Counted from the stretch's first letter, positions 1 through 7,859 are shown. The stretch is DNA of 39,574 bases from an uncultured Lachnospiraceae bacterium (GCA_910588895.1 CAJUSS010000013.1:1-39574), one strand, 5' to 3'. Program-made: numbers and translations. The notes: a model not told the origin generated them from the sequence alone.

Positions 1-89
1 CAGAGGCATTGGATGAGTACGGCTTTTCCTATTCGGATGATGAGCAGAACATGATCATGGATGGCTCGCATCCGCTCTATGCGCAGTAG
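1..89 (+). CDS. 3' end of an unidentified phage gene (partial)
   Basis: The frame beginning at base 3 is open from the window edge and stops at 87-89. It encodes about 28 residues of an acidic C-terminus ending in HPLYAQ. A strong AAAGGAGG ribosome-binding site follows directly and serves the next gene, so the two are probably in one transcript. Too little is present to name a family. It is called coding because of the gene-like spacing and codon style, not because of a motif. Confidence 0.55.
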   Translation, partial: EALDEYGFSYSDDEQNMIMDGSHPLYAQ

Positions 90-101
90 AAAGGAGGCCC
101 C

Positions 102-422
102 ATGCTGATAGTGAGCCAGAATAAGGAGAAAGTCCTGTTGTTCGGCATCTCATTCAATGCCTTGCAATATGTAGAGATGGTAGAGAGCATAGACCGTAAA
201 GGGAATGGTGGGAAGATACGGCACACGATCTGTATCTCAGATGGATGCCTTGAAGAGATCGCAGAATACCCGACAAAAGAAAGGTGCCTTGCCATTCTAA
301 AAGATTTTTGCGGAGTGTATGCAGATGGGTGCTATAGTGCAGAGTTTTTTGACATCGGAGCACAGGCTACCAGGACGGCGATATACAATGAGAACATAGT
401 CTATGAATTTCCTATAAGATGA
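102..422 (+). CDS. Hypothetical small phage protein
   Basis: The protein has 106 residues. Its ATG sits 4 bases after an AAAGGAGG site at 90-97, which fixes the start. It begins MLIVSQNKEKVLLFG and contains a segment like YPTKERCLAILKDF. That pattern recalls the small 'new residue, strand, strand, helix' proteins common in Bacillota phages and mobile elements, which read like LGxYxTxERAxxVLxxI. No catalytic motif, signal peptide or membrane segment is visible. It lies in a rightward group with an ASCH and a helix-hairpin-helix protein. Function unknown. Confidence 0.7.
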   Translation: MLIVSQNKEKVLLFGISFNALQYVEMVESIDRKGNGGKIRHTICISDGCLEEIAEYPTKERCLAILKDFCGVYADGCYSAEFFDIGAQATRTAIYNENIVYEFPIR

Positions 423-448
423 TGAGTTATAGTAAGGGGTAACATGGA

Positions 449-784
449 ATGCTCACACTACAGATCAAGCGTCCGTGGTTCAATATGATCCTTGGAGGAG
501 CGAAAAAAGAGGAGTACAGGGAGGCCAAACCGTATTACGATGCCCGGTTCAAGAACCTGTTCGGAGCCATCCTGGTAGGCGGGGAACTGCTCCAGGGAGA
601 AGATGTCCCGGAAGAGATCCGCAAGGACCCAGCCCAGGAGGTCATATTCCGGAATGGTTATGCCACAAATGCTCCGGATATCAGGGCCAGGTGCCGGCTC
701 GCCTATGGAGAGGGACGACCGGAGTTGGGGGCAGAGCCCGGGAAGAAGTACTACATTTTGAAGATCGAAGAGGTGATCAAATGA
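449..784 (+). CDS. ASCH-domain protein
   Basis: The protein has 111 residues. The N-terminus LTLQIKRPWFNMILGGAKK, followed by EEYRE and a late IFRNGY and GAEPGKKYYILKI, matches the usual layout of phage ASCH-domain proteins. In that family a beta-barrel related to the PUA fold binds RNA or nucleotides, and the conserved K-x-EYR element lies near the N-terminus. The domain fills the whole protein. Its stop overlaps the start of the next gene by four bases (ATGA), which implies translational coupling. The RNA-binding role is family knowledge; the actual ligand is unknown. Confidence 0.8.
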   Translation: MLTLQIKRPWFNMILGGAKKEEYREAKPYYDARFKNLFGAILVGGELLQGEDVPEEIRKDPAQEVIFRNGYATNAPDIRARCRLAYGEGRPELGAEPGKKYYILKIEEVIK

Positions 785-1035
785 AGACACATGGAATGAC
801 CAGAAGGACATACAAGGCCATAAAGCGGATGGACCATGGACAGATGAACGAATTTTGCGAACGCATGTACAGCAAAGGATACGAGGAAGGAAAAAAGGAT
901 GCAGAAGGCTTGACAGTCGATGAGATGAGATCCGTCATCTTGGGGATCAAGGGTATCGGAGAAAAAAGGGCAGCGGATATCGCTGCAGCTCTGTCCCATG
1001 CGATGGAGGATAAAGGAGGGGGAGAGAAAGATTGA
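781..1035 (+). CDS. Small helix-hairpin-helix protein
   Basis: The protein has 84 residues. The start at 781 overlaps the stop of the ASCH gene. The C-terminal half carries VILGIKGIGEKRAADIAAAL, a clear helix-hairpin-helix element of the hxxhxGhGxxxAxxI type used for non-specific DNA backbone contacts. The N-terminal part is basic and helical. In phages such proteins accompany recombination or nuclease functions, but no nuclease residues are visible here. The start could also lie further upstream in the same frame, but no ribosome-binding site supports that. Confidence 0.65.
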   Translation: MKTHGMTRRTYKAIKRMDHGQMNEFCERMYSKGYEEGKKDAEGLTVDEMRSVILGIKGIGEKRAADIAAALSHAMEDKGGGEKD

Positions 1036-1118
1036 GACTTGGAGAAGAATGCCCATATATCACTCCTTGCGGATGGTGCAGCCGAGGCCAGGAAGGAGAA
1101 GAAAGATGGGGTGTCTGA
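1032..1118 (+). CDS. Possible tiny Cys-rich protein
   Basis: A TTG at 1032 overlaps the stop of the helix-hairpin-helix gene and opens a 28-codon frame reading LRLGEECPYITPCGWCSRGQ. The PYxTPCGWC motif resembles the APCGYCIRFDKQC segment of the gene at 12956. Both look like small zinc-binding phage proteins of the kind reading CPYKTPCGWC. The frame closes early, so it may be truncated or frameshifted: reading continues in another frame to about 1187. Start codon and reality are uncertain. Confidence 0.35.
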   Translation: MRLGEECPYITPCGWCSRGQEGEERWGV

Positions 1119-1303
1119 GATCCGTATCTCTGCATCCCGGCAGCCCCCTGCTATGAGGAGAATGGAAGAAGCCCACGACCATCGCTGCTAGTTTGAGCAG
1201 GCCAGTAGGCTCCCATTGTTCCGAAAATGCCATTTCACAAATGTGCGATCTTGTGTCAAATAATGAGCATGGCATCTCCTATGGTGCGGATTCGCCTTAA
1301 AAT

Positions 1304-1345
1304 CTTTCGTTTGTGAGATAATACCCTATTTTTGGTAAACGAAAG
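1304..1345. other. Candidate attP-like dyad overlapping the integrase 3' end
   Basis: A perfect 9-bp inverted repeat (CTTTCGTTT at 1304-1312, AAACGAAAG at 1337-1345) encloses 24 bp and overlaps the last codons of the integrase. The centre falls on CC/GG at 1324-1325, a non-palindromic dinucleotide of the sort used for strand exchange. Large serine integrases recombine at attP sites of about 50 bp with imperfect dyad symmetry beside int. There is no T-run, so a terminator is less likely. This is a positional guess; the bacterial attB is not visible. Confidence 0.35.
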
Positions 1346-3050
1346 CGTGGGAGAGGCCGTTCCTAAAAACAATGGACTGGATATCCCCATCCATAACGGA
1401 TATGTTATCTATGATGCTCCAGACAAATGATCTCAAGACCTCTGGATCTACGGACATAGCCAGACGTTTATAGTTTACATATTTTCGATCTGTTAATTTT
1501 TGGGTGATGATAAACTCACTGGCACACCTGATAAATTCGCTGTCATCCATGGAGCTCTGCCGATCACCGCGAGCTATGAAACCAATCTGCATATCTATCC
1601 CCTCGATAGAATCTGCCAGTTTCATTTTCTGTACCATATACTCTTTATTTGACATGGCATTATCAGAGTAGAGGTATAGGCTTGTCAGCCTATCGAGGGC
1701 CCGTTCTAATTTCTGCTTTTCTTTTCGCAGGTGCGCTAACTCGGAGTTCTCACGTTTCTCTTTGTTTGGTCTTACCTTTGTGTCACGGCCGTAAATGCGG
1801 CCTCTTACTGTTCCAGAGGCCAGGACGGTGTAAAGGTCATCCAGGCCACTCTTTTCTATAGCAGTTATACGTGAGAAAGTATCCCCAGTCAAAAGATATT
1901 TCTGCAACATCTCCGGGGAGGAGATATCTGTAAAATCCCTCTGTGCGTTCAGCAGGTTCAAAATGTAGTTAAGAACAAACTCTCCAACGATAGGATCGGA
2001 GATCGTGGCACAAGGGCAGCTTTCCGGCGAACGCCTATGTGTTGGACATGAGTATTTTGAATAATGGTAGCCATCCCGCGTGATGCTTCCGGGAGAGCAG
2101 CTCATTAGCTTTTTGCAGTGGTTACAATACACCAGGCCTCCGAACACATGAACATGTTTTGTCGCGCGCTTCCTCCGATGCAGTTTGTATTGCTCTGCCT
2201 GGGAGTCCAAGATGGCAAGTATCCTTTCTTTCTGTGCGCGATCGATCATTGCCGGGTGGTGATCGTTGACAGTCACCCACTCGGATGGGTCCTTTTCCTT
2301 TTGGCGGTTTCCGTCTTTCAGTCGGTTATATTGATAGTCACCACAGTAGAACATACTCCGCAGGATGATGGATACCGTTGTTTCGGACCATTGATTCCCA
2401 TAACGAGTAAAGAGCTTTTTGCTGTTTAGCGCTCTGGCAACATTGATCAAAGACCGGTGCTCCTCATACAGATCGTGCATTAGGAGCACGGTATCCTTTT
2501 CAGCGGCATTAAAAGAGAAGCCGCTATCCGGATCATAATCATATCCAAAAGGGATCCTGCCGCCGTTCCATTGGCCGTTACTTGCTCTTGAGATCATGGC
2601 AGCTGTTACCCGCTCAGAAGTCATATTCCGCTCTAGCTCTGCAAAGACCAGGATGATCTTGAGCATGGCTTCGCCCATAGCTGTAGAGGTATCGAACTGC
2701 TCGTTTTTGCTCACGAACACCACGCCCAGGTCTTTCAGCTCTTTGTACATGGAGGCGAAGTCCAGCAGGTTCCTGGAGATGCGGTCGATCTTCCACACCA
2801 GGAGGTGGGTAAAACCGCCGGCCCTGATCTGAGACATCATCTTCTGGAATTGCGGCCGATCTGTATTCTTTCCAGAGTACCCTGCATCCTCGAAGATAAC
2901 GCAGTCCTCGGTGCCGAGTATGAGCTTTGCGTATGCCAGCAGGTCCTTTTTCTGCATTGGGAGAGAATCCTTGTCGATTTGATGGAGGGTAGATACTCGG
3001 ACATAGATGGCTACCCTTGGATCTTTTTTCATTGGTTTTGCATAAGCCAT
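1326..3050 (-). CDS. int: Large serine recombinase (phage integrase)
   Basis: The protein has 574 residues, normal for large serine integrases. It integrates or excises the phage by 2-bp staggered cleavage through a serine-DNA link. The N-terminal resolvase domain (about residues 10-150) has AIYVRVST with catalytic Ser20, then FEDAGYSGKNTDRP and KIDRISRN. A recombinase domain follows (about 165-280, RIPFGYDYD). Next is a zinc ribbon with YCNHCKKLMSC and later Cys residues (about 305-350), then a coiled coil (about 410-470). ATG at 3050 is chosen over the in-frame GTG at 3062 because a GAGGTG site lies just before it. It is transcribed away from the early operon. Confidence 0.95.
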   Translation of the reverse strand: MAYAKPMKKDPRVAIYVRVSTLHQIDKDSLPMQKKDLLAYAKLILGTEDCVIFEDAGYSGKNTDRPQFQKMMSQIRAGGFTHLLVWKIDRISRNLLDFASMYKELKDLGVVFVSKNEQFDTSTAMGEAMLKIILVFAELERNMTSERVTAAMISRASNGQWNGGRIPFGYDYDPDSGFSFNAAEKDTVLLMHDLYEEHRSLINVARALNSKKLFTRYGNQWSETTVSIILRSMFYCGDYQYNRLKDGNRQKEKDPSEWVTVNDHHPAMIDRAQKERILAILDSQAEQYKLHRRKRATKHVHVFGGLVYCNHCKKLMSCSPGSITRDGYHYSKYSCPTHRRSPESCPCATISDPIVGEFVLNYILNLLNAQRDFTDISSPEMLQKYLLTGDTFSRITAIEKSGLDDLYTVLASGTVRGRIYGRDTKVRPNKEKRENSELAHLRKEKQKLERALDRLTSLYLYSDNAMSNKEYMVQKMKLADSIEGIDMQIGFIARGDRQSSMDDSEFIRCASEFIITQKLTDRKYVNYKRLAMSVDPEVLRSFVWSIIDNISVMDGDIQSIVFRNGLSHAFVYQK

Positions 3051-3107
3051 AACACACCTCACGAAAAGATAGCCGCGATAAACAAAGCCTTCTGCCCATA
3101 TGATGAT

Positions 3108-3122
3108 CTTAGGTCACCTAAG
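3108..3122. repeat. Perfect 7-bp palindrome between integrase and repressor genes
   Basis: CTTAGGT-C-ACCTAAG lies in the 152-bp gap between the repressor stop and the integrase start, about 60 bp upstream of the integrase ATG. It could be an operator controlling int or a binding site for an excision factor. No promoter hexamers next to it are convincing. Only the symmetry itself is certain. Confidence 0.35.
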
Positions 3123-3202
3123 CATGGGATCCGATTTGATGCCACTCTCAGCAGCGCCTATGATGGACCCTGGCTACGATTCATGCTTGTGGATATGGTC
3201 GG

Positions 3203-3553
3203 TTATCCTAACAATCTTTCTTCCGCTTCGCGGCGTGCGATTTCTTTTTCGTACGCTGTTTTCACGGAATCACGAACAAATTCTTTCGAAGCTTGTGGTA
3301 ATTCCTTGTACATTTGGATAAAATTAATTTCTTCTTGGACAGACGCATGGATAGAATTGGTGCCAGTCAGCAAGTATTCTGGAGTCACATCTAAAAATTC
3401 GCATATCTGCATGATATATTTTGCCGGGGGATCGGTATTTCTGTTTTTCCATCCGGTAGTTACGCTGGTCCCAATATTCAAAATTTTGCATAGATCAGCA
3501 GCGCGTAAATTTTTCTCATCCAATAAGTGAAAGAAGCGTTCACAAATAGTCAT
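3203..3553 (-). CDS. CI-like transcriptional repressor (XRE-type HTH)
   Basis: The protein has 116 residues. The N-terminal helix-turn-helix (about residues 5-60) reads KNLRAADLCKILNIGTSVTTGWKN and continues with a LDVTPEYLLTG element, typical of short Gram-positive phage repressors. The C-terminal 45 residues are charged and helical; there is no LexA-type autocleavage domain. Start 3553 is set by GGAGG seven bases upstream; the longer frame would run into the operator region. It is divergent from the cro-like gene across an operator zone. Expected role: hold the rightward early promoter silent in the lysogen. Confidence 0.85.
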   Translation of the reverse strand: MTICERFFHLLDEKNLRAADLCKILNIGTSVTTGWKNRNTDPPAKYIMQICEFLDVTPEYLLTGTNSIHASVQEEINFIQMYKELPQASKEFVRDSVKTAYEKEIARREAEERLLG

Positions 3554-3572
3554 ATAACACCTCCGAGCAAAA

Positions 3573-3739
3573 AACTTGCAAATGTAAGTTGAATTTATTG
3601 ACAAACTCGCATTTAAAAGTTATAATATAACTGTAAGTTCTAAATGTGCGATATTTCCCGGCAAGGTCTATCTGCACTATAAACCAAGCTTTCAGGTCCA
3701 CACCTAAAAGCCATCATTCTTATTCTAACAATGTAAGTT
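3573..3739. promoter_or_regulatory. Operator array of TGTAAGTT sites in the genetic switch
   Basis: The octamer TGTAAGTT occurs three times in the same orientation, at 3583-3590, 3632-3639 and 3732-3739. The first pairs with AACTTGCA at 3573-3580 to form an 18-bp near-palindrome. A degenerate version, AACTCGCA-TT-TAAAAGTT, covers 3604-3621, between the -35 and -10 of the rightward promoter. The third is part of TGTAAGTTACA. This arrangement fits CI/Cro binding sites. The assignment is from symmetry and position only. Confidence 0.6.
3598..3626 (+). promoter_or_regulatory. Rightward early promoter (PR-like)
   Basis: TTGACA at 3598-3603 and TATAAT at 3621-3626 are separated by exactly 17 bp, a perfect consensus sigma-70/SigA promoter pointing at the cro-like gene. 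It lies between TGTAAGTT operator sites, and a degenerate operator covers its spacer, so repressor binding would block it directly. A leader of roughly 140 bp separates it from the first start codon at 3777. Confidence 0.85.
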
Positions 3740-3776
3740 ACAAAAGTAAAGAAAAAATAGAAAGGAGGCGGCACAC

Positions 3777-4001
3777 ATGGCAAAAAAGCTGTCTAAGTGG
3801 AGCAAATCAGTCAAGATCGCAATGATCGAGCGCGACTGGAACGTTGGCGATCTGGCCAACGCGGTCGAGATGTCGAGAGAGTATGTGTCTTCTGTTATCA
3901 ATGGGCGTGTTTATTCCGGCCCAGCAGTAAAGATGATCAGTGACGTGCTCAATATCCCTGAAACTGCCCGCTCATTACGCGGTGATCAAATCATATCATG
4001 A
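3777..4001 (+). CDS. Cro-like HTH protein
   Basis: The protein has 74 residues. Its ATG is preceded by AAAGGAGG at 3761-3768. The segment NVGDLANAVEMSREYVSSVINGR is a helix-turn-helix of the XRE/Cro class. The small size and the first place after the divergent switch promoter fit a Cro-like or early regulator role. Basic N-terminus (MAKKLSKWSKSVK). It would compete with the leftward repressor for the TGTAAGTT operators. Binding was not shown; the call rests on motif and context. Confidence 0.8.
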   Translation: MAKKLSKWSKSVKIAMIERDWNVGDLANAVEMSREYVSSVINGRVYSGPAVKMISDVLNIPETARSLRGDQIIS

Positions 4002-4011
4002 AAGGCCGGTG

Positions 4012-4509
4012 ATGAACATGGGAAAAGACCCTGCAAAAGGCAATGATAATGTGTATTTCCGGGCGAGAAAAGAGGCTGCAGCATATAATGAGAGACTGTA
4101 TAGCAGGGAAGGCGCTGCAGAGCTGCTGGGGATCTCTGTTTCAACTCTGGCCGATTACGAGCTAGGGAATACGAAAGTGGTCCCGGTAGATAAAGTCGTT
4201 CTTATGGCTGATCTATATAACTGTCCGGAACTGAAGTATGGGTACTGTAAATGCGAGTGTCCTATTGGAAAGCAGATGCCGCTCGCAACTAAAGCGAAGA
4301 GCATTGAAGGGATCGCATTGCGGATGATCCAGAGGTTCGACCCAGATAGCCTAAAGGAGATGAAGAGCAGCCTGATCGATATCGCCGCCGACGGGGTGAT
4401 CAGTGACGATGAGAAGCCCAAGCTTGAAACAATCCTCCGGAAGTTGGATGATATGGCAGTGGTCATCAGTGAGATGAAGCTCGTTGGCGAGAAAGCGCTG
4501 AAGGGGTAA
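4012..4509 (+). CDS. Second HTH regulator with C-terminal helical domain
   Basis: The protein has 165 residues. The helix-turn-helix (about residues 27-62) is YSREGAAELLGISVSTLADYE, followed by a Cys cluster YGYCKCECPIG (about 78-90). The C-terminal half (about 100-165) is helical and acidic, with ADGVISDDEKPKLETILRKL. This layout recurs in Bacillota phage and ICE regulators (HTH, short Cys motif, helical tail). The start at 4012 is chosen for the GGCCGGTG region just upstream; the ATG at 4018 is equally possible. It sits directly after the cro-like gene and probably tunes early transcription. Confidence 0.7.
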   Translation: MNMGKDPAKGNDNVYFRARKEAAAYNERLYSREGAAELLGISVSTLADYELGNTKVVPVDKVVLMADLYNCPELKYGYCKCECPIGKQMPLATKAKSIEGIALRMIQRFDPDSLKEMKSSLIDIAADGVISDDEKPKLETILRKLDDMAVVISEMKLVGEKALKG

Positions 4510-4514
4510 GCAAG

Positions 4515-4682
4515 ATGGATGTCAGCAAGATGAAGGAGATCCTGGAGAACGAGTATGGGATATGTGATGCAGAAGAGCTTTATAAAGCAATGTCCAGGTC
4601 GGCCGGTATCGACATTGGGATGTTCACCATGCCATTAACTATAGCAGACGCCGGATATGCGGCAGAGGAGGTCGTGGCGTGA
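4515..4682 (+). CDS. Small hypothetical protein (55 aa)
   Basis: A short frame starts at ATG 4515, five bases after the stop of the HTH gene, and encodes MDVSKMKEILENEYGI and so on, ending EEVVA. It is acidic and helical at the N-terminus and has no recognisable motif. It is tightly placed, and its stop overlaps the GTG start of the next gene (GTGA). That spacing is the main reason for calling it real. Function unknown. Confidence 0.6.
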   Translation: MDVSKMKEILENEYGICDAEELYKAMSRSAGIDIGMFTMPLTIADAGYAAEEVVA

Positions 4683-4921
4683 TATACGGGGATGACGGAA
4701 AAAGGAAAGGGTACCTTGCGAGGGATTGGATATGGATTATCGCAGGGCTCATCCTTACATGGATGTCGGTGGAGATGGCTTATGCTGAAAGAGGGTATAT
4801 AGCTCTCGGAGGAGAATGGCTGGTACTCCCTCTGGTCCTCATGGCAGTGGAGATGGTCAGAGATATCAGTGTACTGATAAGGTATCTGTTCGATATGGAA
4901 GGCGATGATGGACAAGACTGA
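4679..4921 (+). CDS. Small membrane protein
   Basis: The protein has 80 residues, starting at a GTG that overlaps the preceding stop. Two hydrophobic segments (WIWIIAGLILTWMSVEMAY at about residues 17-35 and WLVLPLVLMAVEMV at about 47-60) predict a two-pass membrane hairpin with charged ends. Small early-expressed phage membrane proteins can serve in superinfection exclusion or host takeover, but nothing specific is visible. No signal peptidase site is evident. The family is not recognised. Confidence 0.65.
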   Translation: MIYGDDGKRKGYLARDWIWIIAGLILTWMSVEMAYAERGYIALGGEWLVLPLVLMAVEMVRDISVLIRYLFDMEGDDGQD

Positions 4922-4972
4922 GGCCTGGAGGATGTCCAGAGCCTGCGTTATGGAAACGACGGAGGAAGAGAG

Positions 4973-5188
4973 ATGTGCAGCATTTGTTTGAACACCCCAT
5001 GTCACCCAAGGTGTCCCAATGCACCAGAACCTGTTCCGGTGAGGATCTGCAGTATATGTGGATGCGGGATAATGGATGGGGATGAGTATCTTGATCTTGA
5101 TGGAAGACCGATATGTGAAGGATGCCTGTCAGAAATGACAGTGAAGGAAGTTTTGGAGCTTGTAGGAGAACAGTTGGTCACGGCGTAG
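4973..5188 (+). CDS. Double zinc-knuckle protein
   Basis: The protein has 71 residues. Cysteines come in pairs: CSICLNTPCHPRC near the N-terminus, then CSICGCG and CEGC further on, spaced like a LIM- or zinc-ribbon-type two-metal protein. Similar small proteins reading CxxCxxxPCxxRCPN are frequent in Bacillota phage early operons just upstream of recT. The C-terminal tail (EVLELVGEQL) is helical. A structural or adapter role is plausible; the function is unknown. A GGAGG site at about 4960 precedes the start. Confidence 0.75.
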   Translation: MCSICLNTPCHPRCPNAPEPVPVRICSICGCGIMDGDEYLDLDGRPICEGCLSEMTVKEVLELVGEQLVTA

Positions 5189-5203
5189 AAGGAGGATATG
5201 TGA

Positions 5204-6028
5204 ATGGCACAGATGACTACAGAACAATACCTTGACGGTATCCAGGCAGGCCTTATCGCCGAGCTGACAAAGCATAAAGAGGCATTGCCTCCGGGATTCA
5301 ACCGAGAGCGGTTTGTGCTCAATTGTATCACGGTGATACAGGATATGCTGAAAGACAAGAAGAAAAGGGATAAGCTGTGCGAGGTAAAACTGGAGACGAT
5401 ACCGGTCTGCCTTGCACAGGGAGCCTATCTCGGGCTGGATTTTTTCAACGGAGAGTGCTATGCGATCCCATATGCCGGCAATATGCAATTCCAGACTGAC
5501 TACAAAGGGGAGATAAAGCTCTGCAAACGATATAGCAAGGAGCCTATCAAGGATATCTTTGCAAAGATCGTGCGTGACGGTGATCTCTTTGAGGAAGAGG
5601 TTGAAAATGGGATCCAGAAGGTGCGCTACAGGCCGGTCCCATTTTCAGACAAGCCTATGCTTGGGGCCTTTGCGATCGTCTCGTACAAAGATGGGTCCAT
5701 GCTATATGACACCATGAGCAGCGCGGATATCGAGAATGTAAGGAACACGTACTCCAAAGCCAAGGACAGCCAGGCATGGAGAGAGTCTACAGGCGAGATG
5801 TATAAAAAGACGGTATTGCGCCGCCTGTGCAAACTGATCGATCTCGATTTCGATAATATCGAACAGAGGATCGCATATGAAGATGGTGGCGATGCGACCT
5901 TTGACAGCCATCAGATAACTGGAAATGGGCAATATGCCATCGCGGAAGGTGTCGGGCCGATAGATGCATTTGCCCAGATGGCCCATGAGCAGATCGGTGG
6001 CCTTGAACTAGAAGAGGTAGCAGGATAG
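5204..6028 (+). CDS. recT: RecT-family single-strand annealing protein
   Basis: The protein has 274 residues, close to the family norm of about 270-300. RecT binds single-stranded DNA and anneals complementary strands during phage recombination. Family features visible are LAQGAYLGLDFFNGECYAIP, TDYKGEIKLCKRY and WRESTGEMYKKTVLRRLCK. The first half holds the annealing core, and the acidic C-terminus probably binds host SSB or partner nuclease. Start 5204 follows AAGGAGG with good spacing. The gene for the exonuclease partner follows after 13 bp, making a classic recT plus exonuclease pair. Confidence 0.93.
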   Translation: MAQMTTEQYLDGIQAGLIAELTKHKEALPPGFNRERFVLNCITVIQDMLKDKKKRDKLCEVKLETIPVCLAQGAYLGLDFFNGECYAIPYAGNMQFQTDYKGEIKLCKRYSKEPIKDIFAKIVRDGDLFEEEVENGIQKVRYRPVPFSDKPMLGAFAIVSYKDGSMLYDTMSSADIENVRNTYSKAKDSQAWRESTGEMYKKTVLRRLCKLIDLDFDNIEQRIAYEDGGDATFDSHQITGNGQYAIAEGVGPIDAFAQMAHEQIGGLELEEVAG

Positions 6029-6041
6029 GAGGCAGGGGAAC

Positions 6042-6839
6042 ATGCAGATGACGGATCAAAATTATTACAGCCAAGAAGCAAACTTGGAGTTTATGAGCGT
6101 CTCTCAGTACAAGGACTTTGCAGGCACATATGGGAAGATGCCCTGCGAGTACACGGCCATGGAAAAGCTGGCTGGGAGATGGAAAGAGGAGGAGACCACG
6201 GCCCTGCTGGTAGGGAGCTATGTAGATACGTACTTTGAAGGGACGCTGGAGGGGTTCAAGAGAGAGCATCCATCGCTCTTCAAGCGGGACGGAGGGCTGA
6301 AGGCCGATTATACGAAGGCAGATGAGATCATCAAACGGATTGAGAAGGACCAGTATTTTATGCGGTATATGTCCGGCCAGAAGCAGGTCATCATGACCGG
6401 CGAGATGTTCGGGGTAAAGTGGAAGATCAAGATCGATAGCTACATCCCGGATACGGCCATCGTGGATCTGAAGGTGATGTCCTCTATCACTGAGATGAAG
6501 TGGGTTCGGGATATAGGATACCTGGACTTTGTAAGGTACTGGGGCTATGACACCCAGGGAGCGGTCTATCAGGAGATCGTCCGGCAGAACACAGGAAAGA
6601 AGCTCCCTTTCTACATCGCGGCAGCCACTAAAGAGAAGGAGCCGGATATCCGGATCATCCATGTGACGGATAATTATCTGCAAGAAGCGCTGTATGCGGT
6701 CGAGACCAACATGCCAAGGGTCCTCCGGGTCAAGAGCGGCGAGGCAGAGCCAGACAGATGCGAGCTGTGCGGCTGTTGCCGGCATAACAGGGTCCTGACG
6801 AGGCCTATATCCATCAATGATCTTACAGCGAGCATCTGA
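6042..6839 (+). CDS. PD-(D/E)XK exonuclease, RecE/YqaJ/DUF3799-like
   Basis: The protein has 265 residues. Motifs in order are GSYVDTYFEG (residues 58-67), Asp132 in IKIDSYI, then VDLKVM with Asp142 and Lys144 (the D...DxK metal site), and YDTQGAVYQ (169-177), the QxxxY helix of Cas4/RecB-type nucleases. A Cys group (CELCGCCRHNRV) sits near the C-terminus and may bind metal or an Fe-S cluster. It is the expected 5'-3' resecting partner for the adjacent RecT. The start may be ATG 6042 or 6048. Confidence 0.85.
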   Translation: MQMTDQNYYSQEANLEFMSVSQYKDFAGTYGKMPCEYTAMEKLAGRWKEEETTALLVGSYVDTYFEGTLEGFKREHPSLFKRDGGLKADYTKADEIIKRIEKDQYFMRYMSGQKQVIMTGEMFGVKWKIKIDSYIPDTAIVDLKVMSSITEMKWVRDIGYLDFVRYWGYDTQGAVYQEIVRQNTGKKLPFYIAAATKEKEPDIRIIHVTDNYLQEALYAVETNMPRVLRVKSGEAEPDRCELCGCCRHNRVLTRPISINDLTASI

Positions 6840-6989
6840 CTATGATCAAAAGGAGATCAGATGGCCAGATATGGCCGTATATGGCAAAATGGCGCATAGG
6901 CAATAAAATCTACTATGGAGTGGATAAAAAGGCTCCGTGGGCCTATAACTGCTCCATATGTCTAATAAAAAAGAGGGGATCGTGCGCAA

Positions 6990-7859
6990 GTGGCAACAGG
7001 AAAGAAATTTTACTGGATAAAGCTCAAAAAGGATTTTATGACAGGCGATATCGTCGATTTCCTCATGAGCCAGAGGAATGGATCACAGTATGTGGTCCTG
7101 TATCAGATGCTCTGTCTTATGTGCATAAACACGGATGGGAGGATGTCACGAAAGATAGGAGAAGTGATGATCCCATTCGATGTCGATAAGATCCAACGTG
7201 ATTGCAAGTACTTTAGCCGTGATACGGTGACCATCGCGCTGGGGTTGTTCAAAAAGCTTGGCCTGATATATGAACAGAACGAAGGATGCCTTGCTATATC
7301 GGGTTTTGAGGATCTTATCGGCTCAGAAACAGACTTTGCAAGGCAAAAGCGGATGCAGAGACAGATCGAAAAAAAGGAGAGACTTTTTCTGGACGGTCAA
7401 TCGGACAGTCAGGCAGACAAACATGGAGACAACCGTGAAGATAGCAATAAAGACACTCATGTGGACAATGTCTGCGAGGATGTCCGGAAATCGTCCATAC
7501 AGAGAAAGAGTATAGAGAAAGAGTCTAGAGATAAGAATCTAAATACAGAAAAAGATAAAAGCAAAAAAGAAGGTGCTAAAGCACCTAAGAAAAAAGACGC
7601 CGAAGTATATTACCCCAATGATGAAAAACTGGACCAGGCATTCGCAGACTATGTTGAGATGCGCAAAAAGATCAAAAAGCCTATGACAGAGAGGGCAATC
7701 AGTTTGGCGATGAGTAAACTGCATGAGTTATCTGGTGGTGATAACGAAAATGCCATCCGGATCCTGGAACAGTCGATCATGAACAGCTGGCTAGGGTTAT
7801 TCCCGTTGCAAAAGGATAAGGGCAAAGATAACGCGTTCGACGAATGGAGGGACGCCTGA
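6990..7859 (+). CDS. Phage replisome organizer (DnaD-like)
   Basis: The protein has 289 residues. The N-terminal domain (about 1-115) begins KFYWIKLKKDF and has the winged-helix pattern of the phage replisome organizer N-terminal family. A long charged low-complexity linker, rich in Lys/Glu/Asp (about 120-200), joins it to a C-terminal DnaD-like helical part (about 205-280). It would bind the phage origin and recruit helicase. The GTG start at 6990 is chosen because it begins exactly at the conserved domain and a GAGGGG site precedes it. It overlaps the next gene by one base. Confidence 0.85.
   Translation: MATGKKFYWIKLKKDFMTGDIVDFLMSQRNGSQYVVLYQMLCLMCINTDGRMSRKIGEVMIPFDVDKIQRDCKYFSRDTVTIALGLFKKLGLIYEQNEGCLAISGFEDLIGSETDFARQKRMQRQIEKKERLFLDGQSDSQADKHGDNREDSNKDTHVDNVCEDVRKSSIQRKSIEKESRDKNLNTEKDKSKKEGAKAPKKKDAEVYYPNDEKLDQAFADYVEMRKKIKKPMTERAISLAMSKLHELSGGDNENAIRILEQSIMNSWLGLFPLQKDKGKDNAFDEWRDA

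Noticed and set aside
1227..1275. ATGCCAT ... ATGGCAT repeat as a second attP candidate
   Set aside because: The inner CACAA/TTGTG repeat is not concentric with the outer one, so dyad symmetry is poor compared with 1304-1345.
5787..6785. Minus-strand open frame (332 codons) opposite RecT and the exonuclease
   Set aside because: Overlaps two clear phage recombination genes and has no plausible start signal.
6842..7189. Rightward frame before and overlapping the replisome organizer
   Set aside because: About 200 bases overlap the clear organizer gene in another frame; no domain. A 12-codon frame at 6861 with a good ribosome-binding site might be a leader peptide but cannot be supported further.
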